From Alphaproteobacteria bacterium (GTDB lineage Bacteria > Pseudomonadota > Alphaproteobacteria > UBA2966), in the NCBI GenBank assembly GCA_021296255.1, contig JAGWAU010000005.1:96192-160191 (forward strand): a stretch of 64,000 nucleotides of DNA. The letters are read 5' to 3'. Below are positions 16,104-27,000 of the stretch, in pieces. How positions within the stretch are numbered: position 1 is the first letter of the stretch; each line of letters opens with the position of its first letter. The notes under the pieces are model-generated. The model saw only the letters and a program-made list of their open reading frames with translations. It ran no database searches and had not been told where the DNA came from. The position numbers and the translations under genes were made by a program.

Positions 16104-18227
16104 TTAGCTCGCCTCCGCCGGCTGATCTCGAGGCAGTTCCTCACCGGTTTCCTGGTCCACAACCCGCATCGACAAACGGACCTTGCCGCGGTCATCGATA
16201 CCGAGCACTTTGACATAGACTTCGTCACCCTCCTGCACCACATCGGTGACGCGGCCCACTCGCCGCTTCACAAGTTCGCTGATATGAACGAGACCGTCAC
16301 GGCTGCCGATAAAGTTCACGAAAGCTCCAAAGTCGACCGTCTTCACGACTTTGCCATGATAGATTTCGCCAACTTCGGGTTCGGCAACGATGTTGCGGAT
16401 CATTTCGAGCGCCTTGTCGGCCGATGGCGTCGAGGTCGCGGCAACCTTAATCGTCCCGTCGTCCTCGATATCGATCTTGGCCCCCGAAACTTCGCAGATT
16501 TCGCGAATCACCGAACCACCCGTACCGATCACGTCCCGAATCTTCTCCTTGGGAATCGTCATCGTCGTAATGCGAGGCGCGTGCTCTCCGACGTCGGAAC
16601 GTGCCTCACTGATGGCGTTTGCCATCTGCTCCAGGATATGTGCACGCCCATCCTTGGCCTGGGCGAGCGCCGTTTTCATGATTTCGGCGGTGATGCCTGC
16701 CACCTTAATATCCATTTGAAGCGAGGTTACGCCGTCTTCCGTTCCAGCAACCTTGAAGTCCATGTCGCCGAGGTGATCTTCGTCTCCAAGGATGTCCGAA
16801 AGAACCGCGTAGTCGTCGCCCTCAAGAATGAGCCCCATGGCGATGCCGGCCACGGGCTTCGGCAGGGGCACGCCCGCATCCATCAGCGACAGAGATGATC
16901 CGCAAACCGTTGCCATCGAAGAGGACCCGTTCGACTCGGTGATTTCCGAGACGATTCGGACGGTGTAGGGAAAGGTCTCGTTGGACGGCATGAGCGGATG
17001 GATAGCCCGCCACGCAAGCTTGCCGTGGCCGATTTCACGGCGGCCCGGGCCGAGTCGGAACGACGTTTCACCGACCGAATACGGCGGGAAGTTGTAGTGC
17101 AGCATGAACGCTTCGCGATATTCGCCTTCCAAGGCATCCATGATCTGTTCGTCCTGTCCGGTACCTAGGGTCGTGGCCACCAGCGCCTGAGTTTCACCCC
17201 GCGTAAATAGCGCCGAACCATGGGCCCGCGGAAGAACGCCGACTTCACACGATACGGCACGTATGTCGGACGTCGACCGGCCGTCAATTCTTGAACCGGC
17301 CTCGAGAATCGCCTTACGGACGATGTTCTTCTCAAGGTCTTTCAGACAATTCGAGATGGCTTGGACTTCATCCTCTTCGGATGCCAACCCATCCATCACG
17401 CGCGTTTTTGCGGCCTCAACCTTTTCGATCCGCGTTTGCTTCACTTGCTCCGTGTAAGCAGCGCGCAGCTCAGCCTCCGCCAAGTCGGCAACACGAGACC
17501 GCAATTCGACGTTGTCCTCTTCCTCGGGCAGCGTCCAGGGCTCCTTGGCCGCGGCTTCGGCAAGCTCCACAATCGCGTCGATGACGGGATCCCACGCCTC
17601 AAGACCGAACATCACCGCGCTCAACATGACTTCTTCGGAAAGTTCGTGCGCCTCCGATTCCACCATCAGGACGTGCTCCCGCGTTCCCGCGACAACCAAA
17701 TCCAACTGCGAGCTCGGCAATTCATCGAGCTGGGGATTCAACACGTACTGACCGTCTATGTAGCCGACGCGCGCGGCCCCGACCGGACCGAGGAAGGGAA
17801 GTCCCGAAATCGTCAACGCTGCCGACGATCCGATCAGGGATACGATATCTGGATCATTCTCGAGATCATGGGACAGGACGGTGCAAATCACCTGAGTTTC
17901 GTTGCGAAACGCTTTATGGAAGAGAGGGCGAATCGGACGGTCGATGAGGCGTGACGTCAATGTCTCTTTTTCAGACGGGCGCCCTTCCCGCTTGAAGAAT
18001 CCGCCGGGAATCTTACCGGCCGCGAACGTTTTCTCTTGGTAGTTGACGGTGAGGGGAAAGAAGTCGACATCGGGCCGCGCAGACGATTCGGCAACGGCAG
18101 TGCAAAGCACGGTGGTGCCGCCGTAGGTCGCCATTACGGCGCCGTTCGCCTGTCGGGCGATCTTGCCCGTTTCGAGCACGAGCGTCCGTCCGCCCCATTC
18201 GATTTCTTTTCGCTGAATATCAAACAT
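16104..18227 (-). CDS. pnp: Polynucleotide phosphorylase
   Basis: A 707-residue phosphorolytic 3'-5' exoribonuclease, core of the RNA degradosome. Two RNase PH-like domains are seen (N-terminal [21 protein letters not shown]; second with [20 protein letters not shown] and [13 protein letters not shown]), followed by a KH domain ([19 protein letters not shown]) and a C-terminal S1 domain ([21 protein letters not shown]). The ATG at 18227 ([11 protein letters not shown]) is the family start; a longer frame to 18269 adds an unmatched leader and overlaps a hairpin. It lies downstream of rpsO in the standard order. Confidence 0.97.
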   Translation of the reverse strand: MFDIQRKEIEWGGRTLVLETGKIARQANGAVMATYGGTTVLCTAVAESSARPDVDFFPLTVNYQEKTFAAGKIPGGFFKREGRPSEKETLTSRLIDRPIRPLFHKAFRNETQVICTVLSHDLENDPDIVSLIGSSAALTISGLPFLGPVGAARVGYIDGQYVLNPQLDELPSSQLDLVVAGTREHVLMVESEAHELSEEVMLSAVMFGLEAWDPVIDAIVELAEAAAKEPWTLPEEEDNVELRSRVADLAEAELRAAYTEQVKQTRIEKVEAAKTRVMDGLASEEDEVQAISNCLKDLEKNIVRKAILEAGSRIDGRSTSDIRAVSCEVGVLPRAHGSALFTRGETQALVATTLGTGQDEQIMDALEGEYREAFMLHYNFPPYSVGETSFRLGPGRREIGHGKLAWRAIHPLMPSNETFPYTVRIVSEITESNGSSSMATVCGSSLSLMDAGVPLPKPVAGIAMGLILEGDDYAVLSDILGDEDHLGDMDFKVAGTEDGVTSLQMDIKVAGITAEIMKTALAQAKDGRAHILEQMANAISEARSDVGEHAPRITTMTIPKEKIRDVIGTGGSVIREICEVSGAKIDIEDDGTIKVAATSTPSADKALEMIRNIVAEPEVGEIYHGKVVKTVDFGAFVNFIGSRDGLVHISELVKRRVGRVTDVVQEGDEVYVKVLGIDDRGKVRLSMRVVDQETGEELPRDQPAEAS

Positions 18228-18249
18228 CTCTATTTCCTTACTTACGAGA

Positions 18250-18270
18250 CACGCTGCACCATGCAGCATG
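18250..18270 (-). promoter_or_regulatory. Leader hairpin upstream of pnp
   Basis: About 25 bases before the pnp start, GCTGCA (18253-18258) and TGCAGC (18262-18267) form a tight stem with three-base loop, extended by weaker pairs on both sides. Hairpins between rpsO and pnp are processing sites for RNase III and autocontrol of pnp in other proteobacteria; that role here is inferred from position only. Confidence 0.4.
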
Positions 18271-18358
18271 CCTTACGCCAGAGTCCTCACGACTTCCGAC
18301 GAGTTACGTGCGCCTGCCACTGATGGGAACATCCGCGAGCCCACGGAAGGTCCGACAA

Positions 18359-18628
18359 CTACCGGCGCAATCCGAGCTCCTGGATCAGTGACTGATAACG
18401 TGCCTGATCCGTGCGCTTGAGGTAGTCGAGCAAACTCCGACGCTGATTGACCATTTTGATGAGGCCGCGCCGCGAATGAAGATCCTTCTTGTGAGTCTTG
18501 AAATGCTCGGTGAGATTGGTGATCCGTTCCGTCAGGATAGCAACCTGCACTTCGGGAGAGCCGGTATCATCCTTGGTGGTCGAGAACTTGCCGATGAGTT
18601 CCTGCTTTCGTTCTTGCGTAACCGACAT
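18359..18628 (-). CDS. rpsO: 30S ribosomal protein S15
   Basis: An 89-residue primary 16S rRNA-binding protein. All marks are present: [57 protein letters not shown] and [23 protein letters not shown]. The ATG at 18628 gives the exact family length; further upstream starts belong to the tail of the truB-rpsO spacer. It is followed by pnp after 131 bases, as in most proteobacteria. Confidence 0.97.
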   Translation of the reverse strand: MSVTQERKQELIGKFSTTKDDTGSPEVQVAILTERITNLTEHFKTHKKDLHSRRGLIKMVNQRRSLLDYLKRTDQARYQSLIQELGLRR

Positions 18629-18638
18629 CGTGTCTCCG

Positions 18639-19553
18639 TCATTTGAGGTGAAAGACCCGCAACGGCCGAACTTCGCTGTCTTTGGCCTCGGCCAAAGCCA
18701 CAAGACGTTCTGCCGATCGTGCGCAGTAGACGCCATCCGTGGCATTCGACACGCGGACCATTTGTCCGCTTCTCAGGCGTTCGGCCTGCGGGCCGGTCAA
18801 GGCCAGCGCCGGGATGTCGTCCAGCACGGTCTCCACCGGAAGAATCGCTTCACAGAGCGCCGCACTATGGCCGAGTTGGGCAAGATTATCCAGAGAAAAT
18901 ACGGAGTCCTCGTCGAACGGCCCGACGCGCGTCCGTCTCATTCGAGCCACGTGTCCACATGTTCCGAGCGCGACCGCCAGATCGCGGGCGAGGGCTCGCA
19001 CGTACGTGCCCTTGCCGCAGTCGACCTCGAACTCTGAATGATTGTTGTCGCGACGCGATATCAGCACGAATCGCGTGATCCGGGCCGACCTTGGTGCGAG
19101 TTCAACGGAATGTCCCTTGCGGGCAAGATCGTAAGCCCGCTGTCCCCCTATCTTGATCGCGGAATAGGTTGGAGGTATCTGCTGGATATCGCCGTGGAAC
19201 TTGGGGAGCGCCGCCTCTATGTCGGGGGCCACGGGTCGCACCGAACTCGTTTCCGTTACTTCGCCCTCTTCGTCGTCCGTGGTACGAGCCTCTCCCCATT
19301 TTACGGTGAATCGATAGGTCTTTGATCGCTCCATCAGGTAAGGCACCGTTTTCGTGGCCTCCCCCAGGGCGATCGGCAACACACCCGTAGCCAAGGGATC
19401 CAGGGTACCGCCGTGCCCCGCCTTGGCTGCCTGCGTCCGTCGTTTAACCTCCGCAACCACTCCGGCGGATGTCACGCTGGAGGGCTTGTCGATGACGAGC
19501 CAGCCATTCAGAGGCCTGCCACGTTGTCTTCGAGAGGAGCCGCGATGCGCCAC
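18639..19553 (-). CDS. truB: tRNA pseudouridine-55 synthase
   Basis: A 304-residue enzyme that makes pseudouridine at position 55 in the T loop of tRNAs. Motifs: [14 protein letters not shown], the catalytic Asp in [23 protein letters not shown], and [10 protein letters not shown]-like [13 protein letters not shown] near the C-terminal PUA-like part. The start at 19553 adds a short basic leader ([13 protein letters not shown]) before the conserved core. The stop lies 10 bases before rpsO and the start 3 bases after the rbfA stop, so this is one operon. Confidence 0.96.
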   Translation of the reverse strand: MAHRGSSRRQRGRPLNGWLVIDKPSSVTSAGVVAEVKRRTQAAKAGHGGTLDPLATGVLPIALGEATKTVPYLMERSKTYRFTVKWGEARTTDDEEGEVTETSSVRPVAPDIEAALPKFHGDIQQIPPTYSAIKIGGQRAYDLARKGHSVELAPRSARITRFVLISRRDNNHSEFEVDCGKGTYVRALARDLAVALGTCGHVARMRRTRVGPFDEDSVFSLDNLAQLGHSAALCEAILPVETVLDDIPALALTGPQAERLRSGQMVRVSNATDGVYCARSAERLVALAEAKDSEVRPLRVFHLK

Positions 19554-19556
19554 GCG

Positions 19557-19991
19557 TTAGACCGTTCCGGATTCCTGATCCTTGTCGGGGAGAGGCTGAT
19601 CTCCTCCCTCTACTCTCAGGTCCCGGGTAACTTCAGGAGATCGCAAGATGGAGTCGATCTTGTCAACACGATCAAAAGAATCATCCAACACGAAATTTAA
19701 ACGCGGAGCGAACTTCAGGTGCACGCGCTTGGACACCTCCCTGGTCAGGAAGGGTGCGCACCGGCGCAGAGCTTCAAGCAGGTCGATCGAATCGCCCCCG
19801 CCGAGCGGTATGACGAACGCCGTGGCGTTTCTCAGATCCGGACTGGGTCGAACCTCGGTCACTGTGATGGATCGGTCGACGATTGCCGGATCTCTCAGGA
19901 TTCCCCGGCCAAAAACGTCCGCGAGCGCGTGGCGTAGTTCTTCTCCCACTCGGAGCTGGCGCTGGCTTGCTTCGCTTGAACGACGCTTCAT
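19557..19991 (-). CDS. rbfA: 30S ribosome-binding factor A
   Basis: A 144-residue KH-fold assembly factor for the small ribosomal subunit. It has the expected N-terminus (SQRQLRVGEELRHALADVF), the strand SITVTEVRPSPDLRNATAFV, and the C-terminal helices (LRRCAPFLTREVSKRVHLKFAPRL, with FVLDDSFDR). It lies between infB and truB on the same strand, with short spacers, as in most bacteria. Confidence 0.96.
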   Translation of the reverse strand: MKRRSSEASQRQLRVGEELRHALADVFGRGILRDPAIVDRSITVTEVRPSPDLRNATAFVIPLGGGDSIDLLEALRRCAPFLTREVSKRVHLKFAPRLNFVLDDSFDRVDKIDSILRSPEVTRDLRVEGGDQPLPDKDQESGTV

Positions 19992-20043
19992 CGGCTTCGT
20001 GAGCGCCTCAACGGCGCCGACTCGCTATGGAGGTTCAACGCGG

Positions 20044-22626
20044 CTACAGGGTCCGCGCGATTTCCTCCACCTCGAAGACTTCAATAATGTCGCCCACCTT
20101 AATGTCTTGGTAGTTCTCGATGGACATACCGCATTCCTGCCCGGAGCGGACTTCTCTGACGTCGTCCTGGAAGTGCTTCAATGATGCAAGCTTGCCTTCA
20201 TGAACGACCACATCATCACGCAGCAACCGCACTCCCGCTCCCCGGCGTATCGTTCCATCCGTGACTAGGCAACCGGCGATCTTGCCGATCTTCGAAACCC
20301 CGAATACCTCACGGATTTCTGCGTTGCCCAGGAAGTTCTCCTGACGAGCGGGCGCCAGCATGCCAGAAAGGATCTGCTTGACCGTATCCGTGATCTCGTA
20401 AATGACCGAGTAGTACATGATCTCCACGCCTTCCCGGCGCGCGAGCTCCCGTGCCTGTGGATCAGCCCGCACGTTGAAGGCGATCACGATGGCTTCCGAC
20501 GCGTTGGCGAGCGTCACGTCAGATTCGCTAATGCCACCCACCGCTGAATGCAGCACGTTGACCTTCACTTCATCCGTCCCGAGCCCCTCCAATGCACCTT
20601 CTATGGCCTCGATAGAGCCTTGCACGTCGGCCTTGATGATCACCGGCAGCTCGTCCGCCACGCCATCGCGCGCGTGCGCCAGCATCTGGTCGAGCGTCGT
20701 GCGCGCTATAACCGTGGTGCGCTCCGTGCGATGGCGACGTTCACGAAATTCCGCAATTTCCCGTGCCCGGGCTTCGTTCTCGACGACCACGAACTCGTCC
20801 CCCGCTTCGGGCGGTCCATTGAGACCGAGAATTTCAACCGGCTGTGACGGAACTGCTTGCTCCACGTTCCGTCCATGATCATCCACCAGTGCGCGGACAC
20901 GCCCCCAAGCACTGCCTGCAACAAACGCATCGCTGACCCGCAAGGTGCCGCGGCTGACCAATACCGTCGCAACCGGGCCGCGTCCCCGGTCAATCTTTGC
21001 TTCGACCACGACCCCCTCAGCAGCGCGATCAGGATTGGCGCGCAGCTCCATGACCTCCGCCTGGAGGAGGATGGCCTCTTCCAGTTTGTCGAGGTGCTGC
21101 TTCGCCTTGGCCGAAACTTCGACTGCCAAGACATCGCCCCCATGATCTTCCAGAACGAGCTCGTAGTTGAGGAGTTCCTGGCGTACACGGGCAGGATCGG
21201 CGTCAGGAACGTCGATCTTGTTGATGGCAACCACGATGGGCGCTTCCGCCGCCTTGGCGTGACGGATCGCCTCGATGGTCTGCGGCATGACTCCATCGTC
21301 AGCAGCAACCACCAAGACGACGATGTCGGTTACGCTCGCACCGCGCGCCCGCATCGCCGTAAATGCCTCATGCCCCGGTGTATCGAGAAACGTAATACGA
21401 TCGCCAGAGTCGAGCTCGACCTGATAGGCCCCGATGTGCTGAGTGATTCCACCGGCCTCGCCCGTGACGACGTCGGTTTCACGAAGCGCGTCGAGCAGTG
21501 ACGTCTTACCATGATCGACGTGGCCCATCACGGTAACGACGGGCGGACGCAGCTTCAGAGTCTCGTCGGGGTCGTCCTCGCCCTTTAGTCCGATTTCCAC
21601 ATCGTCCTCGGCGACGCGTCGTATGCGGTGGCCGAACTCCGTGACGACCAGTTCCGCCGTATCGGCGTCGATCGATTGATTGACCGTCGCCATCACGCCC
21701 ATTTTCATGAGTTCTTTGATGACGTCGACGGCACGCTCAGCCATTCTGTTGGCAAGCTCCTGAACCGTGATGGTTTCAGGCACCACGACTTCGCGAATCA
21801 CTTTCCTGGGCGGACTCAGCTCTTCTTGGTCGCGAGCAGCACGCTTCTCACGCTCACGGGCGCGCCGAACAGACGCTAACGAGCGCTGCCGTTCCTCGCG
21901 TCCCGAAAGCGCCTGCGTCACCGTCATCTTTCCGGGACGACGCCGATTCGAGTCACGGCGCTCCGCGGGCGGGCGACGAGGCTCAGACCGTCCGCGCCGC
22001 GCGCGTGGCCGTCCATCGTCCTCGTCAACGACAGCGCGCTCGCCAACCTCCGTTGGCTGATCTTCCTCACCCAACGAATGGCGCGCCTGCTCTTCGGCCT
22101 TGCGCCGCGCTTCTTCCTCGGATTCCTTTCGGCGCTCTTCCTCGGCTTTGCGGCGTTCCGCTTCCGCCTGCTCTCGAGCCCGGCGTGCTTCTTCCAGGGC
22201 CTGACGCCGCGCTTCTTCCTCTGCCCGGCGGCGCGCCTCTTCGTCTGCCTTACGCGCACCTTCCAGTGCTTTGGCCCGCGCCGCCTTCTCGTCTTCCGTC
22301 AGAGATTTGAGAACGACCCGGGCCCGCGTATCACCGCCCTCGCCGGTCGCTTCAACGGCAGAATCCAGCTCCGGAGGTGGAGCGGTTGCCTCGGTCCTCG
22401 TTGGTTCGGCAACTTCCTTGGGCTCGGGAGCAAACCCGCTCTTTGATACTTGACGGTTCCGACCGACGGAGCGCTTCTTGACGCGCTCGACGGCCACTGC
22501 CTTGGTTCGGCCACGAGAAAAACTTTGGCGAACCTGGCCGTACTCGACCGACTTCTTGAGCTCAAGCCGCCCAGGTTTGGACAGGCTAAGCGATTTCTTC
22601 TCGTCGGTTTCTTTCGTGTCGCTCAT
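20044..22626 (-). CDS. infB: Translation initiation factor IF-2
   Basis: An 860-residue GTPase that places initiator tRNA on the ribosome. The N-terminal third is a charged Ala/Glu/Arg-rich region (about 100-200) and an Arg-rich segment (200-260), common in alphaproteobacterial IF-2. The conserved N-domain starts near residue 280 ([20 protein letters not shown]). The G1 loop GHVDHGKT is at 368-375, G3 as DTPGHEAF, G4 as NKID. The remainder holds the usual domains II-IV, ending [10 protein letters not shown]. The expected upstream partners nusA and rimP are missing and only a broken ylxR remains, so its promoter must be new or distant. Confidence 0.97.
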   Translation of the reverse strand: MSDTKETDEKKSLSLSKPGRLELKKSVEYGQVRQSFSRGRTKAVAVERVKKRSVGRNRQVSKSGFAPEPKEVAEPTRTEATAPPPELDSAVEATGEGGDTRARVVLKSLTEDEKAARAKALEGARKADEEARRRAEEEARRQALEEARRAREQAEAERRKAEEERRKESEEEARRKAEEQARHSLGEEDQPTEVGERAVVDEDDGRPRARRGRSEPRRPPAERRDSNRRRPGKMTVTQALSGREERQRSLASVRRAREREKRAARDQEELSPPRKVIREVVVPETITVQELANRMAERAVDVIKELMKMGVMATVNQSIDADTAELVVTEFGHRIRRVAEDDVEIGLKGEDDPDETLKLRPPVVTVMGHVDHGKTSLLDALRETDVVTGEAGGITQHIGAYQVELDSGDRITFLDTPGHEAFTAMRARGASVTDIVVLVVAADDGVMPQTIEAIRHAKAAEAPIVVAINKIDVPDADPARVRQELLNYELVLEDHGGDVLAVEVSAKAKQHLDKLEEAILLQAEVMELRANPDRAAEGVVVEAKIDRGRGPVATVLVSRGTLRVSDAFVAGSAWGRVRALVDDHGRNVEQAVPSQPVEILGLNGPPEAGDEFVVVENEARAREIAEFRERRHRTERTTVIARTTLDQMLAHARDGVADELPVIIKADVQGSIEAIEGALEGLGTDEVKVNVLHSAVGGISESDVTLANASEAIVIAFNVRADPQARELARREGVEIMYYSVIYEITDTVKQILSGMLAPARQENFLGNAEIREVFGVSKIGKIAGCLVTDGTIRRGAGVRLLRDDVVVHEGKLASLKHFQDDVREVRSGQECGMSIENYQDIKVGDIIEVFEVEEIARTL

Positions 22627-22635
22627 ATCCGCAAG

Positions 22636-23045
22636 TCAGTCCGCCACATTGGATCGGACGTACCACAATTCATCCGTCGTTTGACCGTTGGATGTACGAA
22701 CTCCTTCCAGACGCGACACTTCGCGAAGGACACGATCCGTAAATCCACATACAGCCACGGCAGCATGTACCATACTTTCGCGCCCGAGCGCCAAATTCAA
22801 TTCCGCCTCCTTGAACAACGTCACCACCGAATGCCACCTCTCGCGGACGCCAAACGTTCGCGTCCGCGCTTCGAACCGCTGCGGGCATGGAACACGATCG
22901 CCACCCGACCCGAGCGCAGTCAGACGTCCCGACCGGACAGCTTCTCCGCAATATCCGGAACGACCCAGCCTTCAGGATCCACGACCAATCGAAAGGCCTT
23001 GCTTATCAGCTCACCCCGCCGGTGAGGCATTAACCCCACTCTTGG
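22636..23045 (-). pseudogene. Wrecked YlxR / L7Ae-like RNA-binding protein gene
   Basis: Two pieces of the protein normally encoded between nusA and infB are visible in different frames. The N-terminal piece (23030 to TGA at 22920) reads SKAFRLVVDPEGWVVPDIAE followed by KLSGR, the YlxR (DUF448) core; just before it CLTGGV in another frame echoes the RCIVTG motif. The C-terminal piece (stop 22636) reads VVTLFKEAELNLALGRESMV then HAAVAVCGF, TDRVLREVSRLEG, the end of the attached L7Ae-like domain. The 90 or so bases between them match neither part, so about 100 codons are lost and at least two frameshifts have occurred. It is one of the clearest decayed genes of the window. Confidence 0.75.
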
Positions 23046-23322
23046 ATATGACGCCCCCTACCCGAGCGCCAGTGGGGTTCGAACCCACCCAATCCGGATG
23101 CTGCTCAGCACATCCTACGGACATGTCCGCCGCCGTGACGTCCGGGCCTGTTATCCCGTGCGGGGGAAAGGTCCGATGCGTCCGTCGCTTTTTCCCAATC
23201 CGCCGTCGGCCTTCTCCTGATCCCAGGAGGGTCGGCTGCTAGCAATCCGGAATCGACAGTTGTTGCACGGTGTTCGCACCCGCGAGGAAAACGCGCCTTT
23301 CCGTGGCACACTGAAACAAGAT
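23046..23322. other. Rearrangement junction with tRNA-arm-like hairpins, no gene
   Basis: No convincing protein is encoded here. On the minus strand a hairpin at 23115-23096 (stem GGATG/CATCC) is followed 7 bases later by a perfect T-arm look-alike at 23088-23072: stem GTGGG, loop TTCGAAC, stem CCCAC. This order resembles the long variable arm and T arm of a class II tRNA, but no matching acceptor, D or anticodon arms were found. nusA and rimP would be expected in this place, so it probably marks a break in gene order. Confidence 0.35.
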
Positions 23323-24039
23323 CTAGAAGCGTTCGACCCAGGGTCGAAGATCGACTTCAAAGGTCCAGGCGCTACGGTGCTGAGAATAGAGGTCGAAATA
23401 GGTCTGAGCGACAGCGTCCGCGGATAGCAGATCGTCTGGACCCCCGGTCGTCTGATCGCGATCGTCGACGGCTATGACACCGTCGCCGATGACGTGGGCC
23501 ACATGGATTCCTTCGGGGCCGAGTTCACGGGCCATGCTTTGGGCCAAAGCTCGCAGGCCGAACTTGCCGACCGCAAGATTGACGAAATTGGCGCTTCCCC
23601 GGAGCGCGGCAGTGGCGCCAGTGACGAGGATGGTCCCATGTCTGCGGGGAAGCATGCGCCGTACCGCCTCACGCGCCACGAGAAAGCCTCCGAAGCAGCC
23701 AACTTTCCAGCAGTCCAAGAAAACCTCGGCTGAGGTCTCGATCACCGGCGACCGGGTGAAAGCCCCGGCGTTGTAAACCACAACATCGATCTGACCCAAA
23801 TCGCTTTCGACTCGATCGAACAAGTCGATGACGGCATCCTCATCGGTGGCATCGGCGGCATAGGCTTTGGCAATTCCTCCGGCACCGTTGATCTTCGATG
23901 CGACGGCAGCAACCGTTCTTTGGGTCCTAGTGGACACCGCCACAGGCATCCCTGCGTCGGCGAACCTTCGCGCGACCGCAGATCCCAATCCCGGACCGGC
24001 ACCCACGACAAGTGCAGCTCCTGCCTCAACCATGCGCAT
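23323..24039 (-). CDS. Short-chain dehydrogenase-like protein without the catalytic Tyr
   Basis: A 238-residue Rossmann protein of the SDR superfamily: nucleotide loop VVGAGPGLGSAVARRF, second-strand STRTQ (phosphate recognition, suggesting NADPH), NAG in VVVYNAGAF, and the strand ILVTGATAALRGSANF. At the active site the usual Tyr-x-x-x-Lys reads LAVGK, so Lys is kept but Tyr is not, and the Ser is replaced by Thr/Gly. A subgroup of SDRs with this change exists and may bind rather than reduce substrates. It lies 26 bases after the large oxidoreductase gene on the same strand, so they are probably cotranscribed. Confidence 0.82.
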   Translation of the reverse strand: MRMVEAGAALVVGAGPGLGSAVARRFADAGMPVAVSTRTQRTVAAVASKINGAGGIAKAYAADATDEDAVIDLFDRVESDLGQIDVVVYNAGAFTRSPVIETSAEVFLDCWKVGCFGGFLVAREAVRRMLPRRHGTILVTGATAALRGSANFVNLAVGKFGLRALAQSMARELGPEGIHVAHVIGDGVIAVDDRDQTTGGPDDLLSADAVAQTYFDLYSQHRSAWTFEVDLRPWVERF

Positions 24040-24065
24040 GTTCTCTTGGACGGTCGCAGATCAAT

Positions 24066-27000
24066 CTATTCGGCGGCTCGTGCGTGTGGCGTCGGGTTCC
24101 GGAAGAGAGACAACAGGTGCTGTTCTTGTGCCTTCGTCGCATCGACATTTCGTTCCTTTACGTGCCCGTATCCCCGGACCTGCGAAGGCAGGGCGGCGAT
24201 TTCGGTCGCCAGCGCGTGATTGTCCGCGGTGAGGCCTTCGATGAGTTCGCCGATCACACCCTCGTATTCCGTAATGAGTCTTCGTTCCATGCGGCGTTCC
24301 TTGGTATGCCCGAAGATGTCGAACACGGTGCCACGGAGCCTTTTGAATTTGGCAAGAGTCCGAAAAACGGTCAGAACCCAAGGACCGAATTCACGTTTTT
24401 GCAGTTCATCCGTCTGCGGATCGCGGCGGGATCCGATGGGCGGCGCGAGATGGAACCTGAGCGTGAAGTCTCCTTCGAATTGGTTGTTTAGAGCCGACAA
24501 GAAGCTCTCGTCCGCATACAGGCGGGCGACCTCGTACTCATCCTTGTACGCCAACAGCTTGAAGTAACAGCGAGCAACAGCTTCGCCGAGACCCGTCATT
24601 CCACCGGCCTTGTTCCGCTCGGCGGTCGTCACGCGATCGACGAGTTCACGGTAACGCTGCGCGTAGGCCGCGTCCTGATAGGCGGTGAGCTCAGCCTCCC
24701 GGATTGCCACGATGTCTTCCGAGTCCGTGGCAATAGATGCCGCTCCTTGAAACGTCGGTTCGGCCGCCGCCTCGACACGGGCGATATCATGGGCGGCGGC
24801 GCGCCCCCAATTGAACGCCCGTATGTTGCCTTCCACCGCGATGCCATTGAGTTCGATGGCGCGCTCGATCGCTTCGGCCGAGACCGGGATGAGGCCCCGC
24901 TGGTAGGCGTAGCCGGTCAGGAACAAGTTGGTCGCGATGGCATCTCCGATCAGAGCGGTCGCCAGTCCCGTGGCATCCACGAAATCCGTCAAGTTGTCGC
25001 CAGCGGTGGCACGGATGACTTGACGCATGTGTTCTTCGTGGAAATCGATATCCGGATCAAGCGTGAAGTGGGAGGTGGGCGTCATGCGGCTGTTGATCAC
25101 CGCATGCGTGGCCCCCTTGCGCATGCGCATCAGGGCTTCCCTATCCGCCGCTACGACCATGTCACAGCCCAGAACGACGTCCGCGGCGCCGGTGCCCAGG
25201 CGCACGGCGTGAAGCCTGTCCCGGGTCTCAGCGAGTCGCACATGAGAGATCACGGCCCCGCCTTTCTGGGCGAGTCCCGTCATGTCGAGAATCGTGCAAC
25301 TTTTTCCTTCAAGATGCGCCGCCATCCCGAGCAGCGCGCCGACGGTGACGACACCCGTGCCGCCCACGCCCGTCACCACGATTCCATAGGGCGAGTCGAT
25401 CTTGGGGAGTTCCGGCTCCGGCAGTCTCGTGAAGACCGCCGCCGCGTCGGCGCCTGATCGGAGCCGTCGGACCCCACCACCATGTACCGTCACGAAGCTC
25501 GGGCAAAAACCGTCGACACAGGAATAGTCTTTGTTACAGGAGGACTGATTGATCACGCGTTTACGGCCGAACTCGGTCTCCAGCGGCTCGATGGAAACGC
25601 AGTTCGCCTTCACCGAACAGTCGCCGCATCCCTCGCAAACGCGATGATTGATGAAGGCTCGCTTGGCGGGGTCGGGGAAGAGGCCGCGTTTGCGACGCCG
25701 ACGCTTCTCCGCCGCGCAAGTTTGATCATGGATCAGTACCGTGACACCGGGGGTGTCGCGGAGACTCCTTTGAACCTCCATCAGTTCATCGCGATGATGG
25801 ATTGTCGTTCCCGGGGGGAAGTCGGTACCGATCGGATATTTGTCGGGCTCATCCGACGTCACGGCGACCTTCTTGACGCCCTCTGCATGCACCTGCCAAG
25901 CGATCTCAGGAACCGTCAACTGGCCCTCGATCGGTTGCCCGCCCGTCATGGCGACCGCATCGTTGAAGAGAATCTTGTAGGTTATGTTGGTGTTGGCGGC
26001 GACGTTGGCCCGTACGGCCATCAACCCCGAATGGTAGAACGTCCCGTCTCCCATGTTCTGGAACAAATGCGGCGTGCCCGTGAAAGGCGCCAAGCCGATC
26101 CAGTTTGCGCCTTCGCCACCCATTTGCGTGTATGTGATGGTATTGCGGTCCATATACAGAGCCATCCAGTGACAGCCGATTCCGCCGTTGGCGACCGAAC
26201 CGTGAGGCACTTTGGTGCCCGTGTTATGGGGGCATCCCGAGCAGAAGTAGGGAGTGCGCTGGTCTCGGGGATCGAGGGACGTGATGTCGGCGTCCTTGGA
26301 GTCCAAAAACGCGAGGTGCTCTGTAATCCGGTCGGTCGTATGAAATGGAGAGATACGATTTGCGATGGCCCGGGCAACGAGCGACGCGCCCAGTTCGCCG
26401 GCCACCGGAATTAAGGGGGTCCCGTTTTCGCCAGACTTACCGACGATCCTGGGACGCTCACCGTCGGGCAGATGGTAGAGCAGGTCCTTCAGTTGGTCCT
26501 CGACGATACCCCGTTTTTCCTCGACGACTAGAATCTCGTCGAGACCCCGGGCGAAGGCCATCACTCCTTCCGGCTCCAGGGGCCAGACCATACCGACTTT
26601 GTAGACCGCGATACCGAGTTCGCGCGTGGCGTTGTCGTCGATACCCAGATCGTCGAGGGCTTGCCGCACATCGAGATAGGCCTTGCCCGTCGTCACGATG
26701 CCGAACCGGCGCCGGGGTCCTGACAACACGGCCTGATTCAGAGAATTGGCACGGCAGAAGGCGAGCGCAGCCGGAACCTTGTATTCGTGAAGTCGAATCT
26801 CCTGCTCGAATCTGTCGTCGGGCCAACGCAGGCTCAAACCGTCTGCCGGCAACTCGAAGTCGTCGGGCGTGACGATGTCGAGCCGAGTCGGATCGATATT
26901 GACGATGGCCGTGCTTTCGGCGTTGTCCGAAAGTGTCTTAAGTCCGACCCACAGGCCGGAAAAGCGCGACAAGGCGAATCCGTACAATCCGAAGTCGATG

